A DNA stretch of 64,000 bases from Hydromonas duriensis. Its GTDB lineage: Bacteria; Pseudomonadota; Gammaproteobacteria; Burkholderiales; Burkholderiaceae. Both the position numbers and the translations under genes were made by a program. The notes under the pieces were generated by a model. It did no database searches. It had not been told where the DNA came from and saw nothing but the letters and a program-made list of their open reading frames with translations. The stretch lies in contig NZ_SNZE01000011.1 of the NCBI RefSeq assembly GCF_004363775.1, positions 569 through 64,568 on the forward strand, in the 5' to 3' direction. Of this stretch, positions 37,750 to 48,035 are shown in pieces (positions within the stretch are counted from its first letter, which is position 1; the number at the start of each line of letters is the position of its first letter).

Positions 37750-39174
37750 ATGAGAGACACAAAAATTGTAGCCACCCTTGGCCCCGCTTCCTCTGATGAA
37801 CGCGTGTTGCGTGACATGATTAATGCAGGCGTGAATGTTGTGCGCATTAATTTTTCGCATGGCACGGCACAAGACCATATTGACCGCGTGAGTAAAGTCC
37901 GCAAGTTGGCTCTAGAAATGGGCGTGCATATTGGCGTGTTGGCTGACTTGCAAGGCCCTAAAATTCGCATTGCTCAGTTCGCCGAAGATAAGGTGATGCT
38001 CGAGAATGATGCCGAATTTACATTCGACACCGATGCGGGGACTTTAGGCGATGTGCATCGTGTTGGCTTGGATTATCCTGAGTTGATTAAAGATGTTACG
38101 ACGGGCGATATTTTGTTGCTCGATGATGGCAAAATCCGTATGAAAGTGCTTGGAAAAACCAACACCAGCGTGCGTTGTGTGGTTGAAAAAGGCGGCGTGT
38201 TGTCAAACCGCAAAGGCATCAACAAACTGGGGGGCGGTTTATCGGCCGCAGCATTGACCAGTAAAGATTGCGCCGATTTGATTACAGCGGCGGCTTTTGA
38301 GGCTGATTTTTTGGCCATTTCATTCCCCAAAAATGCGGCCGACATGTATATGGCACGCGAATTAATGCGCAATGCAGGTGGTAAAAACGCTTTAATGATT
38401 GCAAAAATCGAGCGGGCCGAAGCCATTCCAAATCTCGATGAAATTTTGGACGCTTCAGACGGCATCATGGTTGCACGTGGCGACTTGGCCGTGGAAGTCG
38501 GTGATGCCAAAGTCCCTGCGTTGCAAAAGAGAATGATTCGCAGGGCGCGTGAAAAAAACAAATTGACCATCACCGCCACACAGATGATGGAGTCGATGAT
38601 TAGCAGTCACGTACCGACCCGCGCCGAGGTCTCGGACGTTGCCAATGCCGTGTTGGATGGTACGGATGCTGTGATGTTGTCCGCCGAGACTGCATCGGGC
38701 GCGTTTCCCGTTGAAACAGTGCGCGTGATGGCGCAGGTGTGTGAAGAGGCCGCATTGTTCGCACCCATTACACTCGACCAAGAGATGAGCAACATGACCT
38801 TTGGTCGAATCGACCAGTCGGTGGCCATGGCGGCGATTTTCACCGCCCATCATCTCAAAGCCAATGCCATCATTGTTTTAACCGAATCAGGTTCCACGCC
38901 GCTATGGATGTCTCGTTTTAACAGTGGCGTGCCCATCTTTGCGGGCAGCCATAATGTTCACACCTTGCGTCGCTTGAGTTTGTTCCGTGAAGTCAATGTG
39001 ATTCCTTTGTCAGAGCACAACATCAACCGCGATACCATCGTGGCGCAAATTGAAGCCGAGCTTATTAAACAAGGTCAGCTCAAGTTTGGTGACACCGTGG
39101 TCATGACCTTTGGTTCAAACATGGGTCAAATTGGGGGTTCGGATAGTTTGCAGATTCGGCGCATTGGTGGTTAG
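37750..39174 (+). CDS. pyk: Pyruvate kinase
   Basis: 474 aa from ATG 37750 (MRDTKIVATLGPAS). The frame from 37663 carries a non-family leader. The last step of glycolysis. Seen: the N-terminal TKIVATLGP, NFSHG, DLQGPKIR, the catalytic-lysine stretch MIAKIERAEAIPNLDEI, MVARGDLAVEVG, and the ATQMMESM signature. The C-terminal allosteric domain ends in a GSNMGQIGGSDSLQI motif. The size fits a single-enzyme type II PykA-like form. A strong terminator follows. Confidence 0.96.
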   Translation: MRDTKIVATLGPASSDERVLRDMINAGVNVVRINFSHGTAQDHIDRVSKVRKLALEMGVHIGVLADLQGPKIRIAQFAEDKVMLENDAEFTFDTDAGTLGDVHRVGLDYPELIKDVTTGDILLLDDGKIRMKVLGKTNTSVRCVVEKGGVLSNRKGINKLGGGLSAAALTSKDCADLITAAAFEADFLAISFPKNAADMYMARELMRNAGGKNALMIAKIERAEAIPNLDEILDASDGIMVARGDLAVEVGDAKVPALQKRMIRRAREKNKLTITATQMMESMISSHVPTRAEVSDVANAVLDGTDAVMLSAETASGAFPVETVRVMAQVCEEAALFAPITLDQEMSNMTFGRIDQSVAMAAIFTAHHLKANAIIVLTESGSTPLWMSRFNSGVPIFAGSHNVHTLRRLSLFREVNVIPLSEHNINRDTIVAQIEAELIKQGQLKFGDTVVMTFGSNMGQIGGSDSLQIRRIGG

Positions 39175-39207
39175 GGTCGCGCTGGAGTGAGTTCGCCCCA
39201 GCGTCTA

Positions 39208-39239
39208 TAAAAAACGAGCCAAATAACGGCTCGTTTTTT
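39208..39239. terminator. Terminator after pyk
   Basis: Stem AAAACGAGCC/GGCTCGTTTT with a 7-nt loop and flanking A- and T-runs, so it can work in both directions. It lies between pyk and the converging DciA-like gene. Confidence 0.85.
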
Positions 39240-39306
39240 GATGTGCGTTTAGCGCGTGTTTTAGCTTTATTTATTTGGTTTTTGATAAAGAAAAACACAT
39301 TCAATA

Positions 39307-39804
39307 TCAATTTGATTTTTTCTCTCCGTGAATCGCCAACATCCTAATCAATGCCGCTTTCACGGGCGAATCATCGGGCAGATGCGAGATGGTGTCGGCA
39401 ATTCGATGGGCGCTTTTAACCGTTAAAATCCGAGGGTTTTTTTCAACCTCCTCTTTTTTAGGTGATATTAACCACACGGGGCGGTTGAAATGGCTGACCT
39501 TGACCTCCATATGATGAATGCTCCAGCCCGTCATGTTGAGTCCGTCCACGATGAGCGGTGCAATTTGTTTGATTTTCGTTGCCAGCGCATTGTGTGGAAC
39601 TTTTAGTGTCAGTATGTGCTCACTCAAAAACGCACGCCACCCTGTTTTTAAGGTGTCGGGCATCAGTGCTTTGATGGCTATCGACAAATGTGCATTTTGT
39701 TCAAGGCGAGGTAAAGTGTGCGCCAAATGCGAGGTTTGCAACCAAGTGTCATTGACGCGCCACACGCCAGGCGGACGGTATTTGGATTTGGAATAAGTCA
39801 CCAT
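39307..39804 (-). CDS. DUF721/DciA-like protein
   Basis: 165 aa. The central region (about 45-100) has the DUF721-type pattern: LKTGWRAFLSEHILTLKVPHNALATKIKQIAPLIVDGLN, in which an aromatic/hydrophobic strand is followed by A-x-L-R/K-x-x-x-P and a helix. DciA recruits the replicative helicase in many bacteria that lack DnaC. In Burkholderiales a DUF721 gene commonly sits divergent from secA, as here. Similarity is partial and the C-terminal half is unrecognised, so the call is moderate. Confidence 0.55.
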   Translation of the reverse strand: MVTYSKSKYRPPGVWRVNDTWLQTSHLAHTLPRLEQNAHLSIAIKALMPDTLKTGWRAFLSEHILTLKVPHNALATKIKQIAPLIVDGLNMTGWSIHHMEVKVSHFNRPVWLISPKKEEVEKNPRILTVKSAHRIADTISHLPDDSPVKAALIRMLAIHGEKKSN

Positions 39805-39963
39805 AGGAATGCTTTTGGTTGATAAATTTTAAGAACGACAACGATGTCGAGTTGTTTTACGCCGCAAGTGAATGCGGCATGGTAAAATAGAACGTTATGT
39901 GCGTATTTTTGGCATAAAGTAAAAAAAATCGCACAACTCATATCATTTTAGGATAAAAGCACC

Positions 39964-42750
39964 ATGGTCAGCGGATTATTAAAAAAAATTTTTGGTTCAC
40001 GCAATGAGCGTTTGCTCAAAATTTATCGTCGCAGTGTCAAACGCATCAACGGTATTGAAGAATCGCTGGCCTCATTGTCTGATGAAGCGTTGACAGCAAA
40101 AACAACAGAGTTTAAACAACGCTATCAAAATGGCGAATCTTTAGAATCAATGCAAGCCGAAGCCTTTGCGGTGGTGCGTGAGGCATCGCGCCGTGTGTTG
40201 GGCATGCGCCATTTTGACGTTCAATTGATTGGCGGTATTGTTTTGCATGAAGGCAAAATTGCTGAAATGCGCACGGGTGAAGGTAAAACATTGATGGGTA
40301 CCTTGGCGGTATACCTGAATGCAATCACAGGCAAAGGGGTTCACGTCGTCACGGTCAATGACTACCTCGCACGCCGTGATGCCCAATGGATGGGGCAGTT
40401 GTACAATTTTCTTGGATTGAGCGTTGGCATCAACTTATCAGGCATGGAACGCGATGACAAAATTGCCGCGTACCAAGCCGATATCACATACGGCACCAAC
40501 AACGAGTTTGGCTTTGACTATCTGCGCGACAACTTGGTTTACAACGCGCAAGAACGGGTGCAACGACCTTTGCACTATGCGATTGTGGACGAGGTGGACT
40601 CGATTTTAATTGACGAAGCACGCACGCCGTTGATTATCTCAGGCACGGCTGACGACAATACGGAGCTGTACACCAAGCTCAACAGTGTGCCGCCCATGTT
40701 AATCCGTCAAGCAACTGAGCCAAAAGCCGATGAGCCTGAACCAGAGGGCGATTACTATATTGACGAAAAATCACGTCAAATTCATTTGTCAGAAGCGGGG
40801 CACGAAAAAGTTGAGCACATTCTTGAGCAAATGGGTCTGATGCCAACGTCGGCCAGCTTGTATGACCCTCAGCACATTTCTTTGGTACATTATTTGCACG
40901 CGGCCTTGCGCGCCCACACCTTATTTACACGCGACAAAGACTACGTTGTGCAGGACGGCGAAATCGTCATCGTCGATGAGCACACAGGCCGACTCATGAC
41001 GGGCCGTCGCTGGTCAGAAGGTTTGCATCAAGCGGTTGAAGCCAAAGAGGGTGTTGAAATTCAATCCGAATCGGTGACCTTGGCTTCCATCACGTTCCAA
41101 AACTTCTTCCGCATGTACGAAAAACTGGCGGGTATGACGGGTACGGCGGACACAGAAGCATATGAGTTCCAACAAATTTACGGTTTAGAAACAGTGGTCA
41201 TTCCCACCCATCGTAAAGTTCAACGAATCGATAAACAAGATTTGATTTTCCGCTCCGCTGAAGAAAAACACGATGCGGTTATTAATGACATCAAAGATTG
41301 CATCAAGCGCGGCCAGCCGACTTTAGTGGGCACGGCTTCGATTGAGTTGTCAGAGCACCTGTCCGCGCTGCTCAATCAACAAGGCATTGCGCACAACGTG
41401 CTGAACGCCAAACAGCATGAGCGTGAAGCACTGATTATTTCACAGGCAGGCCGCCCAGGTGCGGTCACCATCGCGACCAATATGGCGGGGCGCGGTACGG
41501 ATATTGTCCTTGGAGGCAACGTCAACATCCAGTCGCAGTTCATTTTAGCGGATGACCGCCTGACCGACGCGCAAAAACAGCAACAGATTCAACAACTCAA
41601 AGATGAACACCCTACTTTGCACGACCAAGTTTTAAAGGCGGGTGGTTTGCACATCATCGGTACTGAACGTCACGAATCTCGCCGTATTGACAATCAGCTG
41701 CGTGGTCGTGCGGGTCGACAAGGTGACCCAGGCTCTTCGCGTTTCTATTTGTCGATGGATGATCCATTGTTGCGCATTTTTGCAGGCGAGCGCTTAAAGT
41801 CAATGATGGACCGTCTGAAAATTCCACAAGGCGAAGCCATCGAATCGGGCATGGTTTCGCGCTCAATTGAGTCGGCGCAACGCAAAGTAGAAGCACGTAA
41901 CTTTGATGTCCGCAAGCAATTGCTCGAGTACGATGATGTTGCGAACGACCAACGGCGCGTGATGTATGCACAACGCAATGAGTTGCTTAATGACGGCGAC
42001 ATCATTGAAACCGTGGCCGCCATGCGCAACGACGTCATGGCAGAAGTTGTTTACCAATATGTGCCGAATGGCGTAACCGAAGAGCAGTGGCTGTTGTCTG
42101 AGCTGGAAAACCATTTGAAAGATGAATGGTCTCTCGAGTTCCCTGTCGTCGAATGGATGACCTCGCATAAAACGGCGACACCAGACGATTTGGTTCAAGC
42201 GGTACAAGAACAAGCGAGTGAAACTTACCAAGTTAAAATCAATTCCGTTGGTGCCGATGGCTTCCACAATTTCGAACGTGTGCTGATGCTCCAATCAATG
42301 GATCAACAATGGCGTGAGCACTTGGCATCTTTGGATCATTTGCGTCAAGGCATTCATCTGCGCAGTTATGCTCAGAAAAACCCCAAACAAGAATACAAAC
42401 GCGAAGCATTTGATTTGTTCAGCATCATGCTTGAGCGCATCAAGAGCAATGTGACCAGTATTTTGATGAACGTTAAAGTCCAAGCGCAAGAGCAGTTAGA
42501 AGAGGCCGAGCAGCACATTTTGCATCATGAAGAAGAGATGTTGTCGAATTTAAACTTTCAACACAGCGATGCACCTGTGGCTGACGATGCTCAAAACAGT
42601 TCAGACCAAACCGCTTCAACCTTCCAAAAACAAGTGCTTGCCAGTGCGTTTGGTGAGGCTGAAAGTGGAACTGCTCGTGTTGGACGCAATGAGCCATGCC
42701 CATGCGGTAGTGGCAAAAAATACAAACAATGCCACGGTCGATTGGCTTAA
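39964..42750 (+). CDS. secA: Preprotein translocase ATPase SecA
   Basis: 928 aa, the full length. The motor that pushes preproteins through SecYEG. Walker [12 protein letters not shown] (about 103-113), DEAD-type [16 protein letters not shown], the preprotein cross-linking domain around 225-375, [13 protein letters not shown] and the [11 protein letters not shown] helicase motif, then the helical scaffold. The C-terminal zinc finger [14 protein letters not shown] binds SecB and lipid. No M23 peptidase gene intervenes between DUF721 and secA, as it does in some relatives. Confidence 0.98.
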   Translation: MVSGLLKKIFGSRNERLLKIYRRSVKRINGIEESLASLSDEALTAKTTEFKQRYQNGESLESMQAEAFAVVREASRRVLGMRHFDVQLIGGIVLHEGKIAEMRTGEGKTLMGTLAVYLNAITGKGVHVVTVNDYLARRDAQWMGQLYNFLGLSVGINLSGMERDDKIAAYQADITYGTNNEFGFDYLRDNLVYNAQERVQRPLHYAIVDEVDSILIDEARTPLIISGTADDNTELYTKLNSVPPMLIRQATEPKADEPEPEGDYYIDEKSRQIHLSEAGHEKVEHILEQMGLMPTSASLYDPQHISLVHYLHAALRAHTLFTRDKDYVVQDGEIVIVDEHTGRLMTGRRWSEGLHQAVEAKEGVEIQSESVTLASITFQNFFRMYEKLAGMTGTADTEAYEFQQIYGLETVVIPTHRKVQRIDKQDLIFRSAEEKHDAVINDIKDCIKRGQPTLVGTASIELSEHLSALLNQQGIAHNVLNAKQHEREALIISQAGRPGAVTIATNMAGRGTDIVLGGNVNIQSQFILADDRLTDAQKQQQIQQLKDEHPTLHDQVLKAGGLHIIGTERHESRRIDNQLRGRAGRQGDPGSSRFYLSMDDPLLRIFAGERLKSMMDRLKIPQGEAIESGMVSRSIESAQRKVEARNFDVRKQLLEYDDVANDQRRVMYAQRNELLNDGDIIETVAAMRNDVMAEVVYQYVPNGVTEEQWLLSELENHLKDEWSLEFPVVEWMTSHKTATPDDLVQAVQEQASETYQVKINSVGADGFHNFERVLMLQSMDQQWREHLASLDHLRQGIHLRSYAQKNPKQEYKREAFDLFSIMLERIKSNVTSILMNVKVQAQEQLEEAEQHILHHEEEMLSNLNFQHSDAPVADDAQNSSDQTASTFQKQVLASAFGEAESGTARVGRNEPCPCGSGKKYKQCHGRLA

Positions 42751-42760
42751 TGATGTCATG

Positions 42761-42791
42761 AAAGCCCGCATAAAAAATGCGGGCTTTTTTT
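42761..42791 (+). terminator. Terminator after secA
   Basis: A 10-bp stem AAAGCCCGCA/TGCGGGCTTT with a 7-nt A-rich loop, followed by a T-run. It lies 10 bp after the secA stop. Confidence 0.9.
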
Positions 42792-42899
42792 GCTCCGCAA
42801 CAAAAAAATTTCAAAGTGCCAATGCCCTCAATAAAACCAATAACCTTTTGTAAATAAAGGATTTTTTTTGTGTTGTGCGGCATAAAATGCACAAGGGTG

Positions 42900-42929
42900 C
42901 TTACACACACTCTGATTTTTCGGTATGAT
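42900..42929 (+). promoter_or_regulatory. Candidate promoter of nrdJ
   Basis: CTTACA at 42900-42905 (4/6 match to -35) and TATGAT at 42924-42929 (5/6 match to -10) are 18 nt apart. The most upstream nrdJ ATG (42925) falls inside this -10, which argues that translation starts further down at GTG 43021. Confidence 0.4.
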
Positions 42930-43020
42930 AGCGAATGTTAAAAAAAATAAACCGAGACGCGATGTGATCGCAAGCTCAGTTCTGTTGAATCAAAAAAGCA
43001 CACACCCTGTAGGAGCCCCC

Positions 43021-45879
43021 GTGAAAAATGAAAACATTGCAGCCCTGACTGAACAAGAAATTTGTCGCGAGGTCTTATTAGAAAAATACGCCAAGGGCGA
43101 CGAACAAAATGTCAACGATGTACGTAAACGCGTGGCACTCGCTTTGGCTCAATGCGAGCAATCCAAGGATGTTAAAAAATTTGCCGATTTGTTTTTCAAA
43201 ACGCTCGATGGCGGTTTTATCCCAGGCGGTCGCATTAACTCGGCCGCAGGTACAGATTTACGCGCCACGTTGATTAACTGTTTTGTTCAGCCTGTTGGCG
43301 ATTCAATTTCTGAAGTTGACAGCGATGGCAAGCCTGGGATTTATTCCGCTTTACTGCAAGCCGCTGAAACCATGCGTCGCGGTGGCGGTGTGGGTTATAA
43401 TTTCTCTAAAATTCGCCCCAAAGGCGCAGCCGTCAAGGGAACCAATAGCCTTGCCTCTGGCCCTGTGTCATATATGCGCGTGTTTGACCGCTCGTGCGAG
43501 ACGGTGGAATCGGCTGGCTCGCGTCGAGGCGCTCAAATGGGTGTGTTGGACTGCGACCACCCCGATATTGAAGACTTCATTCACGCCAAAGATGAGGGCG
43601 ACCTGCGTAACTTTAATATTTCTGTCGGCGTGTCGGACGCCTTCATGCAGGCGGTCAGCGACGACGCGGATTGGGAGTTGGCGCACGAGAAACAGCCCGA
43701 TGCGTCCGCATTTCAAGGCTTTTACCAACGCAATGACGGCAAATGGGTTTATCGCAAAGTACGTGCACGTGATTTGTGGCAACAAATCATGGAATCTACA
43801 TACGACCATGCCGAGCCAGGCGTGTTGTTCATGAGTAAAATCAACCGTGACAACAACTTGTCATACTGTGAAGTCATCGAATCAACGAACCCCTGCGGTG
43901 AGCAGCCTTTGCCCGATTATGGCTGCTGCGACTTGGGCTCAATCAATCTATGTAAATTTGTGCGTGACCCTTTTGGCGCACAGCCGCATTTTGACTTCGA
44001 AGGTTTTGCAGCAAACACCGCCTTGTCTATTCGCATGTTAGACAACGTCTTGGATTTAACGGTTTGGCCGTTGCCTGAACAAGAGCGCGAAGCACAAAAC
44101 AAACGCCGCGTAGGCTTGGGCTTTACGGGTTTGGGTGATGCGCTGATTATGCTGAAACTGAAATACAACAGCGTTGAAGGTCGTGCCATGGCCTCACGTA
44201 TTTCAGAAACCATGCGCGATGCGGCATACAATGCATCTGTAGACATCGCCATTGAAAAAGGCGCATTTCCCTTATTTGATGCCGACAAATACCTCGCCGA
44301 GCCGCATTGTGCGAGCCGCCTGCCTGAAGCGATTAAAACGCGCATTCGTGAGCACGGCATCCGCAACTCACATCTGCTCTCAATCGCGCCAACGGGAACC
44401 ATTTCACTGGCGTTCGCGGACAATGCCTCGAATGGCATTGAGCCGCCTTTTAGCTGGTTTTACACCCGCAAAAAACGCATGCAAGACGGTTCAAAACAAG
44501 AGTACCAAGTGGAAGACCACGCTTACCGCGTATACCGCTTGATGGGCGGTGACGTCAACAACCTGCCCGATTATTTCGTATCGGCACTCGAAATGAGTGC
44601 GGAAGACCACATGCTCATGTGTACCGCGGTTGGCCCTTACGTTGATACGGCTATTTCTAAAACGGTCAATGTACCCGCCGATTACCCATTTGAGGACTTT
44701 GAAAACCTCTATATGGCGGCTTGGAAAGCAGGTCTAAAAGGCATCACCACATATCGCCCGAACAGCGTGCTGGGCTCGGTTTTGTCGGTTGAGCCATCGA
44801 AGGAAACACCGCAGGACTTGTCGGGCAATTTAATGACAATTGAGAACGACACGGAACGTCGAATCAGTTTACAAACTGCGCCCACTCCTGCTTTAGCCAG
44901 CTTGAAATACCCGCACCGTCCCAAAGCGCGCGGCGGCAACCCGTCATGGACGTATATGGTCGAGCATACCGATGGCAACTTCGCCGTTTTTGTCGGTCAT
45001 ATGGACAACGAATCAGAACCATTTGAATGCTGGGTCAACGGCAACCATCCGCGTGGCTTGGGCGCAGTGGCAAAAACCTTGTCGATGGACATGCGCAGCC
45101 AAGATAAATCATGGCTCGCCATGAAGCTTGATTCATTAGCACGTACTTTTGGTGACCATGAGTACGTAGTGGAAATGGGCGACACAGAAATTCAGGCCAG
45201 CAGCGCATCGTCTATTTTGGCCAAGGTGTTGCGTCATCGCATCGCTCAAATACCCGCACCAGAAAACGAGGCCAATGAGCCCACGCCTGTTTTAGATGCC
45301 ATGTTTGCTCGCAAAGAGCCTAAGTCAGGTACAGATGGCACGATTAGTTGGTCTGTGGACATTAACAATCCTCAAACAGGCGATGATTTTGTCTTGTTCA
45401 TTAAAGAATTGGTGTTGCCAAATGGAACGCGTCGTCCATATTCAATGTGGATGGCAGGCACGTACCCGCGTGAATTAGACGGCCTGTGCAAAATGTTATC
45501 GCATGACATGCGCGTGATTGATCCCGCATGGATTGGCATGAAATTGCGTAAATTGCTCAACTACGCAGAGCCACAAGGTGACTTCTTTGCCCGCGTGCCC
45601 AATGCAGAAAAATCACAAAGCTGGCCTTCAACAATCGCCTACATGGCTCGATTGGTGATTCATCGCTATGCCATGCTCGGCATTTTGAGCGAAGACGGCT
45701 ACCCCATTGAAAATATGGGTGTGATGATGCCTGAACAAGGTGACTTGTTTAATGAGCGTATCGAAAAAGTCGCGCCCATGGCAGGTAAGCCCTGCCCCGA
45801 ATGCGGCAATCACGCGGTCATCAAGAAAGATGGTTGTGAGTTTTGCACAGCGTGCGGTCATGTGGGTGCATGTGGCTAA
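43021..45879 (+). CDS. nrdJ: Adenosylcobalamin-dependent (class II) ribonucleoside-diphosphate reductase
   Basis: 952 aa from GTG 43021, which has TAGGAG 5 nt upstream; the open frame extends to ATG 42925 (984 aa) but that codon lacks a ribosome-binding site and overlaps a candidate -10. The ten-stranded barrel carries INCFVQP (first redox cysteine), the [10 protein letters not shown] active-site loop with the thiyl cysteine, NLCKFV and the PTGTISLAF signature. After about residue 600 come two TSCPD-like repeats and a C-terminal zinc/redox cluster [14 protein letters not shown]. It makes deoxynucleotides independently of oxygen. It stands in a single-gene unit, terminators on both sides. Confidence 0.94.
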   Translation: MKNENIAALTEQEICREVLLEKYAKGDEQNVNDVRKRVALALAQCEQSKDVKKFADLFFKTLDGGFIPGGRINSAAGTDLRATLINCFVQPVGDSISEVDSDGKPGIYSALLQAAETMRRGGGVGYNFSKIRPKGAAVKGTNSLASGPVSYMRVFDRSCETVESAGSRRGAQMGVLDCDHPDIEDFIHAKDEGDLRNFNISVGVSDAFMQAVSDDADWELAHEKQPDASAFQGFYQRNDGKWVYRKVRARDLWQQIMESTYDHAEPGVLFMSKINRDNNLSYCEVIESTNPCGEQPLPDYGCCDLGSINLCKFVRDPFGAQPHFDFEGFAANTALSIRMLDNVLDLTVWPLPEQEREAQNKRRVGLGFTGLGDALIMLKLKYNSVEGRAMASRISETMRDAAYNASVDIAIEKGAFPLFDADKYLAEPHCASRLPEAIKTRIREHGIRNSHLLSIAPTGTISLAFADNASNGIEPPFSWFYTRKKRMQDGSKQEYQVEDHAYRVYRLMGGDVNNLPDYFVSALEMSAEDHMLMCTAVGPYVDTAISKTVNVPADYPFEDFENLYMAAWKAGLKGITTYRPNSVLGSVLSVEPSKETPQDLSGNLMTIENDTERRISLQTAPTPALASLKYPHRPKARGGNPSWTYMVEHTDGNFAVFVGHMDNESEPFECWVNGNHPRGLGAVAKTLSMDMRSQDKSWLAMKLDSLARTFGDHEYVVEMGDTEIQASSASSILAKVLRHRIAQIPAPENEANEPTPVLDAMFARKEPKSGTDGTISWSVDINNPQTGDDFVLFIKELVLPNGTRRPYSMWMAGTYPRELDGLCKMLSHDMRVIDPAWIGMKLRKLLNYAEPQGDFFARVPNAEKSQSWPSTIAYMARLVIHRYAMLGILSEDGYPIENMGVMMPEQGDLFNERIEKVAPMAGKPCPECGNHAVIKKDGCEFCTACGHVGACG

Positions 45880-45895
45880 TATTTCAAGCGCACTC

Positions 45896-45928
45896 AATCC
45901 CGCTTCGATATGAAGCGGGATTTTTTTA
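45896..45928 (+). terminator. Terminator after nrdJ
   Basis: An 11-bp stem AATCCCGCTTC/GAAGCGGGATT with a 5-nt loop, then seven Ts. It lies 16 bp after the nrdJ stop. Confidence 0.9.
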
Positions 45929-46105
45929 TCATGTTTATGTGCATTGCAGCATAAAAACAATAGATGCCCTCTTGCAAGCGCAATTAAATAAGCGTACCTT
46001 AAGGGCGTGGGCAAAAATAACGAACGAACTACCCATAAAGCTAGAGGTTTTTTTCAACACACTTGTGGTGAATTGAAGCAGCCACAAGGCAATAGGAGGT
46101 CCATC

Positions 46106-46420
46106 ATGAACGTTCAAGTCAGTGGTCATCACATCGAAGTCACCCCAGCTATCCGCGAATACCTAGAAGAAAAACTCGTTCGAGTTCGTCGTCACTTTGA
46201 ACAGGCGATTGATGTACAAGTCACTTTTTCAGTTGAGCGACATGTACAAAAGGCATCTATTCGCTTACACTCAAAAGGTCACGATTTTCATGCTGAGGAC
46301 ATTGAAAACGACTTGTATGCCGCTATTGATTTGGTGATGGATAAATTGGACAAACAAGTGATTAAATATAAGAACAAAAACCAAGAGCACCATTCAGACC
46401 TTAAACGACAAATGGCATAA
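46106..46420 (+). CDS. hpf: Ribosome hibernation-promoting factor
   Basis: 104 aa from ATG 46106, preceded by a strong AGGAGGT. The frame from 46007 adds an unrelated leader. The sequence NVQVSGHHIEVTPAIREYLEEKL begins the HPF/RaiA fold, and the basic helix near the end (MDKLDKQVIKYKNKNQ) is conserved. The short form lacks the dimerisation tail of long HPF. It binds the 30S decoding centre in stationary phase. In many betaproteobacteria hpf follows rpoN; here nrdJ is upstream and rpoN is not in the window. Confidence 0.93.
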   Translation: MNVQVSGHHIEVTPAIREYLEEKLVRVRRHFEQAIDVQVTFSVERHVQKASIRLHSKGHDFHAEDIENDLYAAIDLVMDKLDKQVIKYKNKNQEHHSDLKRQMA

Positions 46421-46425
46421 ACATA

Positions 46426-46455
46426 AAAACGCCGCGGTTATCGCGGCGTTTTTTT
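46426..46455. terminator. Terminator shared by hpf and the phosphohexomutase gene
   Basis: Stem AACGCCGCG/CGCGGCGTT with a 5-nt loop and A- and T-runs on the two sides. It lies just after the hpf stop and downstream of the converging phosphohexomutase gene. Confidence 0.9.
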
Positions 46456-46480
46456 ATTATTTGAATATTAAAACAGAATA

Positions 46481-47875
46481 TTAAAACGTTACATTCAAAT
46501 CGGGCGCGATACGCTGTAAGCCTGTACGAAACTGGGCTTTAATTCGTTCTAAACCCGCCTCGTCGTTGGCCTCAAAACGCAGCACCAAAACAGGGGTGGT
46601 GTTTGATGAGCGCACCAAACCAAAGCCATCTGAAAAGTCCACACGCAGGCCATCCACGGTGTTGACCTGTGCGTTATCAAATTTAATATGTGTTTTAAAC
46701 AATTCTACAATGTGTGGCCCCTCGCCTTCTTTCACTTTCACATTGATTTCAGGTGTCGAAATGCCTTGCGGTAACTCATTTAAGACACGCGTCACTTCCT
46801 TTGCATCCGTCGATTGTGGCTGTCGAGACAAAATTTCCAACAACCGCGCACCCGCATACAGGCCATCATCAAAGCCTGACCAACGGTCATTGAAATACAA
46901 ATGCCCACTCATTTCGCCCGCAAAAACCGCCGCCGCGCCCACTTCGCGTAATTTTGCTTTCATCAATGAATGGCCTGTTTTCCACATCAATGGCGTTCCA
47001 CCATGTTGACGAATCCATGGCGCAAGGTGTGCACTGCATTTCGCATCAAAAATCACGGTTGCGCCTTGATGACTTTGTAAAATATCTTGCGCAAAAAGCA
47101 TCGAAAGCCTGTCGGGGTAAATAATCTGCCCATCCTTGGTGACTACGCCTAAACGATCTGCATCACCATCAAAAGCCAAGCCCACTTCAGCATCCGTGGT
47201 GCGCAAGATGTTTTGCAAATCAACCAAATTATGCGGGTCAGCTGGGTCAGGATGGTGGTTGGGGAAGTGCCCGTCCACATCACAAAATAGCTCGGTTACT
47301 TCACAACCGAGACGCTTAAATATTTCAACTGCTGCTACACCACCCACACCATTGCCGCAATCAACGGCGATTTTCATCGGCCGAGCCAGCTTCACATCCT
47401 GTAATAAAGCCTCAAGGAATACGGGCAAAATATCCAAGGTTTTAATCACACCGTGCTGCTGTGCGGTGTGCAAATCACCTTTGACAATGCGCTCGTATAA
47501 TCCCGAAATCATATCGCCATATAAAGTATCACCACCGAGCATCATTTTTAAACCGTTGTATTCGGGTGGGTTATGACTGCCCGTGACCGCTACGCCTGAA
47601 CCTGTTTGCAGATGCTTGGTGGCAAAATAAACCACAGGCGTTGGTACCATACCCACATCAATCACATTGACACCCGCAAGGACAATGCCCTGCGCCAAGG
47701 CATTCAATAAACGCTCGCCCGACAAACGCCCGTCACGTCCGAGCACCATGTCAGTTAAACCGCGTTGTTGAGCCTCTGTGCCCAGTGCGTGACCAATCTG
47801 GCGCACAGCTTGTTCGGTTAACGTCTCATCAACCACGCCGCGGATGTCGTAGGCTTTGAAAATACTTTTTATCAT
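46481..47875 (-). CDS. Phosphomannomutase/phosphoglucomutase
   Basis: 464 aa from ATG 47875 (MIKSIFKAYDIRG), the best spacing from GGAGA; ATGs at 47878 and further upstream are possible. Four-domain alpha-D-phosphohexomutase of the AlgC/ManB type. Seen: the phosphoserine loop VTGSHNPPEYNGLKM (about residue 100), the metal loop DGDADRLGV, the sugar-specificity loop GEMSGHLYF and the C-terminal phosphate loop RSSNTTPVL. It interconverts hexose 6- and 1-phosphates and so feeds sugar-nucleotide synthesis for LPS and capsule. It is divergent from pgi. Confidence 0.93.
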   Translation of the reverse strand: MIKSIFKAYDIRGVVDETLTEQAVRQIGHALGTEAQQRGLTDMVLGRDGRLSGERLLNALAQGIVLAGVNVIDVGMVPTPVVYFATKHLQTGSGVAVTGSHNPPEYNGLKMMLGGDTLYGDMISGLYERIVKGDLHTAQQHGVIKTLDILPVFLEALLQDVKLARPMKIAVDCGNGVGGVAAVEIFKRLGCEVTELFCDVDGHFPNHHPDPADPHNLVDLQNILRTTDAEVGLAFDGDADRLGVVTKDGQIIYPDRLSMLFAQDILQSHQGATVIFDAKCSAHLAPWIRQHGGTPLMWKTGHSLMKAKLREVGAAAVFAGEMSGHLYFNDRWSGFDDGLYAGARLLEILSRQPQSTDAKEVTRVLNELPQGISTPEINVKVKEGEGPHIVELFKTHIKFDNAQVNTVDGLRVDFSDGFGLVRSSNTTPVLVLRFEANDEAGLERIKAQFRTGLQRIAPDLNVTF

Positions 47876-48035
47876 CATGTTCTCCGTCATTGAGTGCATC
47901 ATTTTACCTTGTCATGCTTTTACGTCATGTCTTTTTGTTATTTTGCTACAATAACCGCGCAACAACCGCAAATAAGTGCAGCCATTGAAGCGTGCCATTT
48001 CACTAATTGACATAACAATGACCGAGGGAAAAATA

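Noticed and set aside
42792-43020. Cobalamin riboswitch before nrdJ
   Set aside because: The gap is too short for a full aptamer, and no B12-box is seen. A search with the Rfam cobalamin model would settle it.
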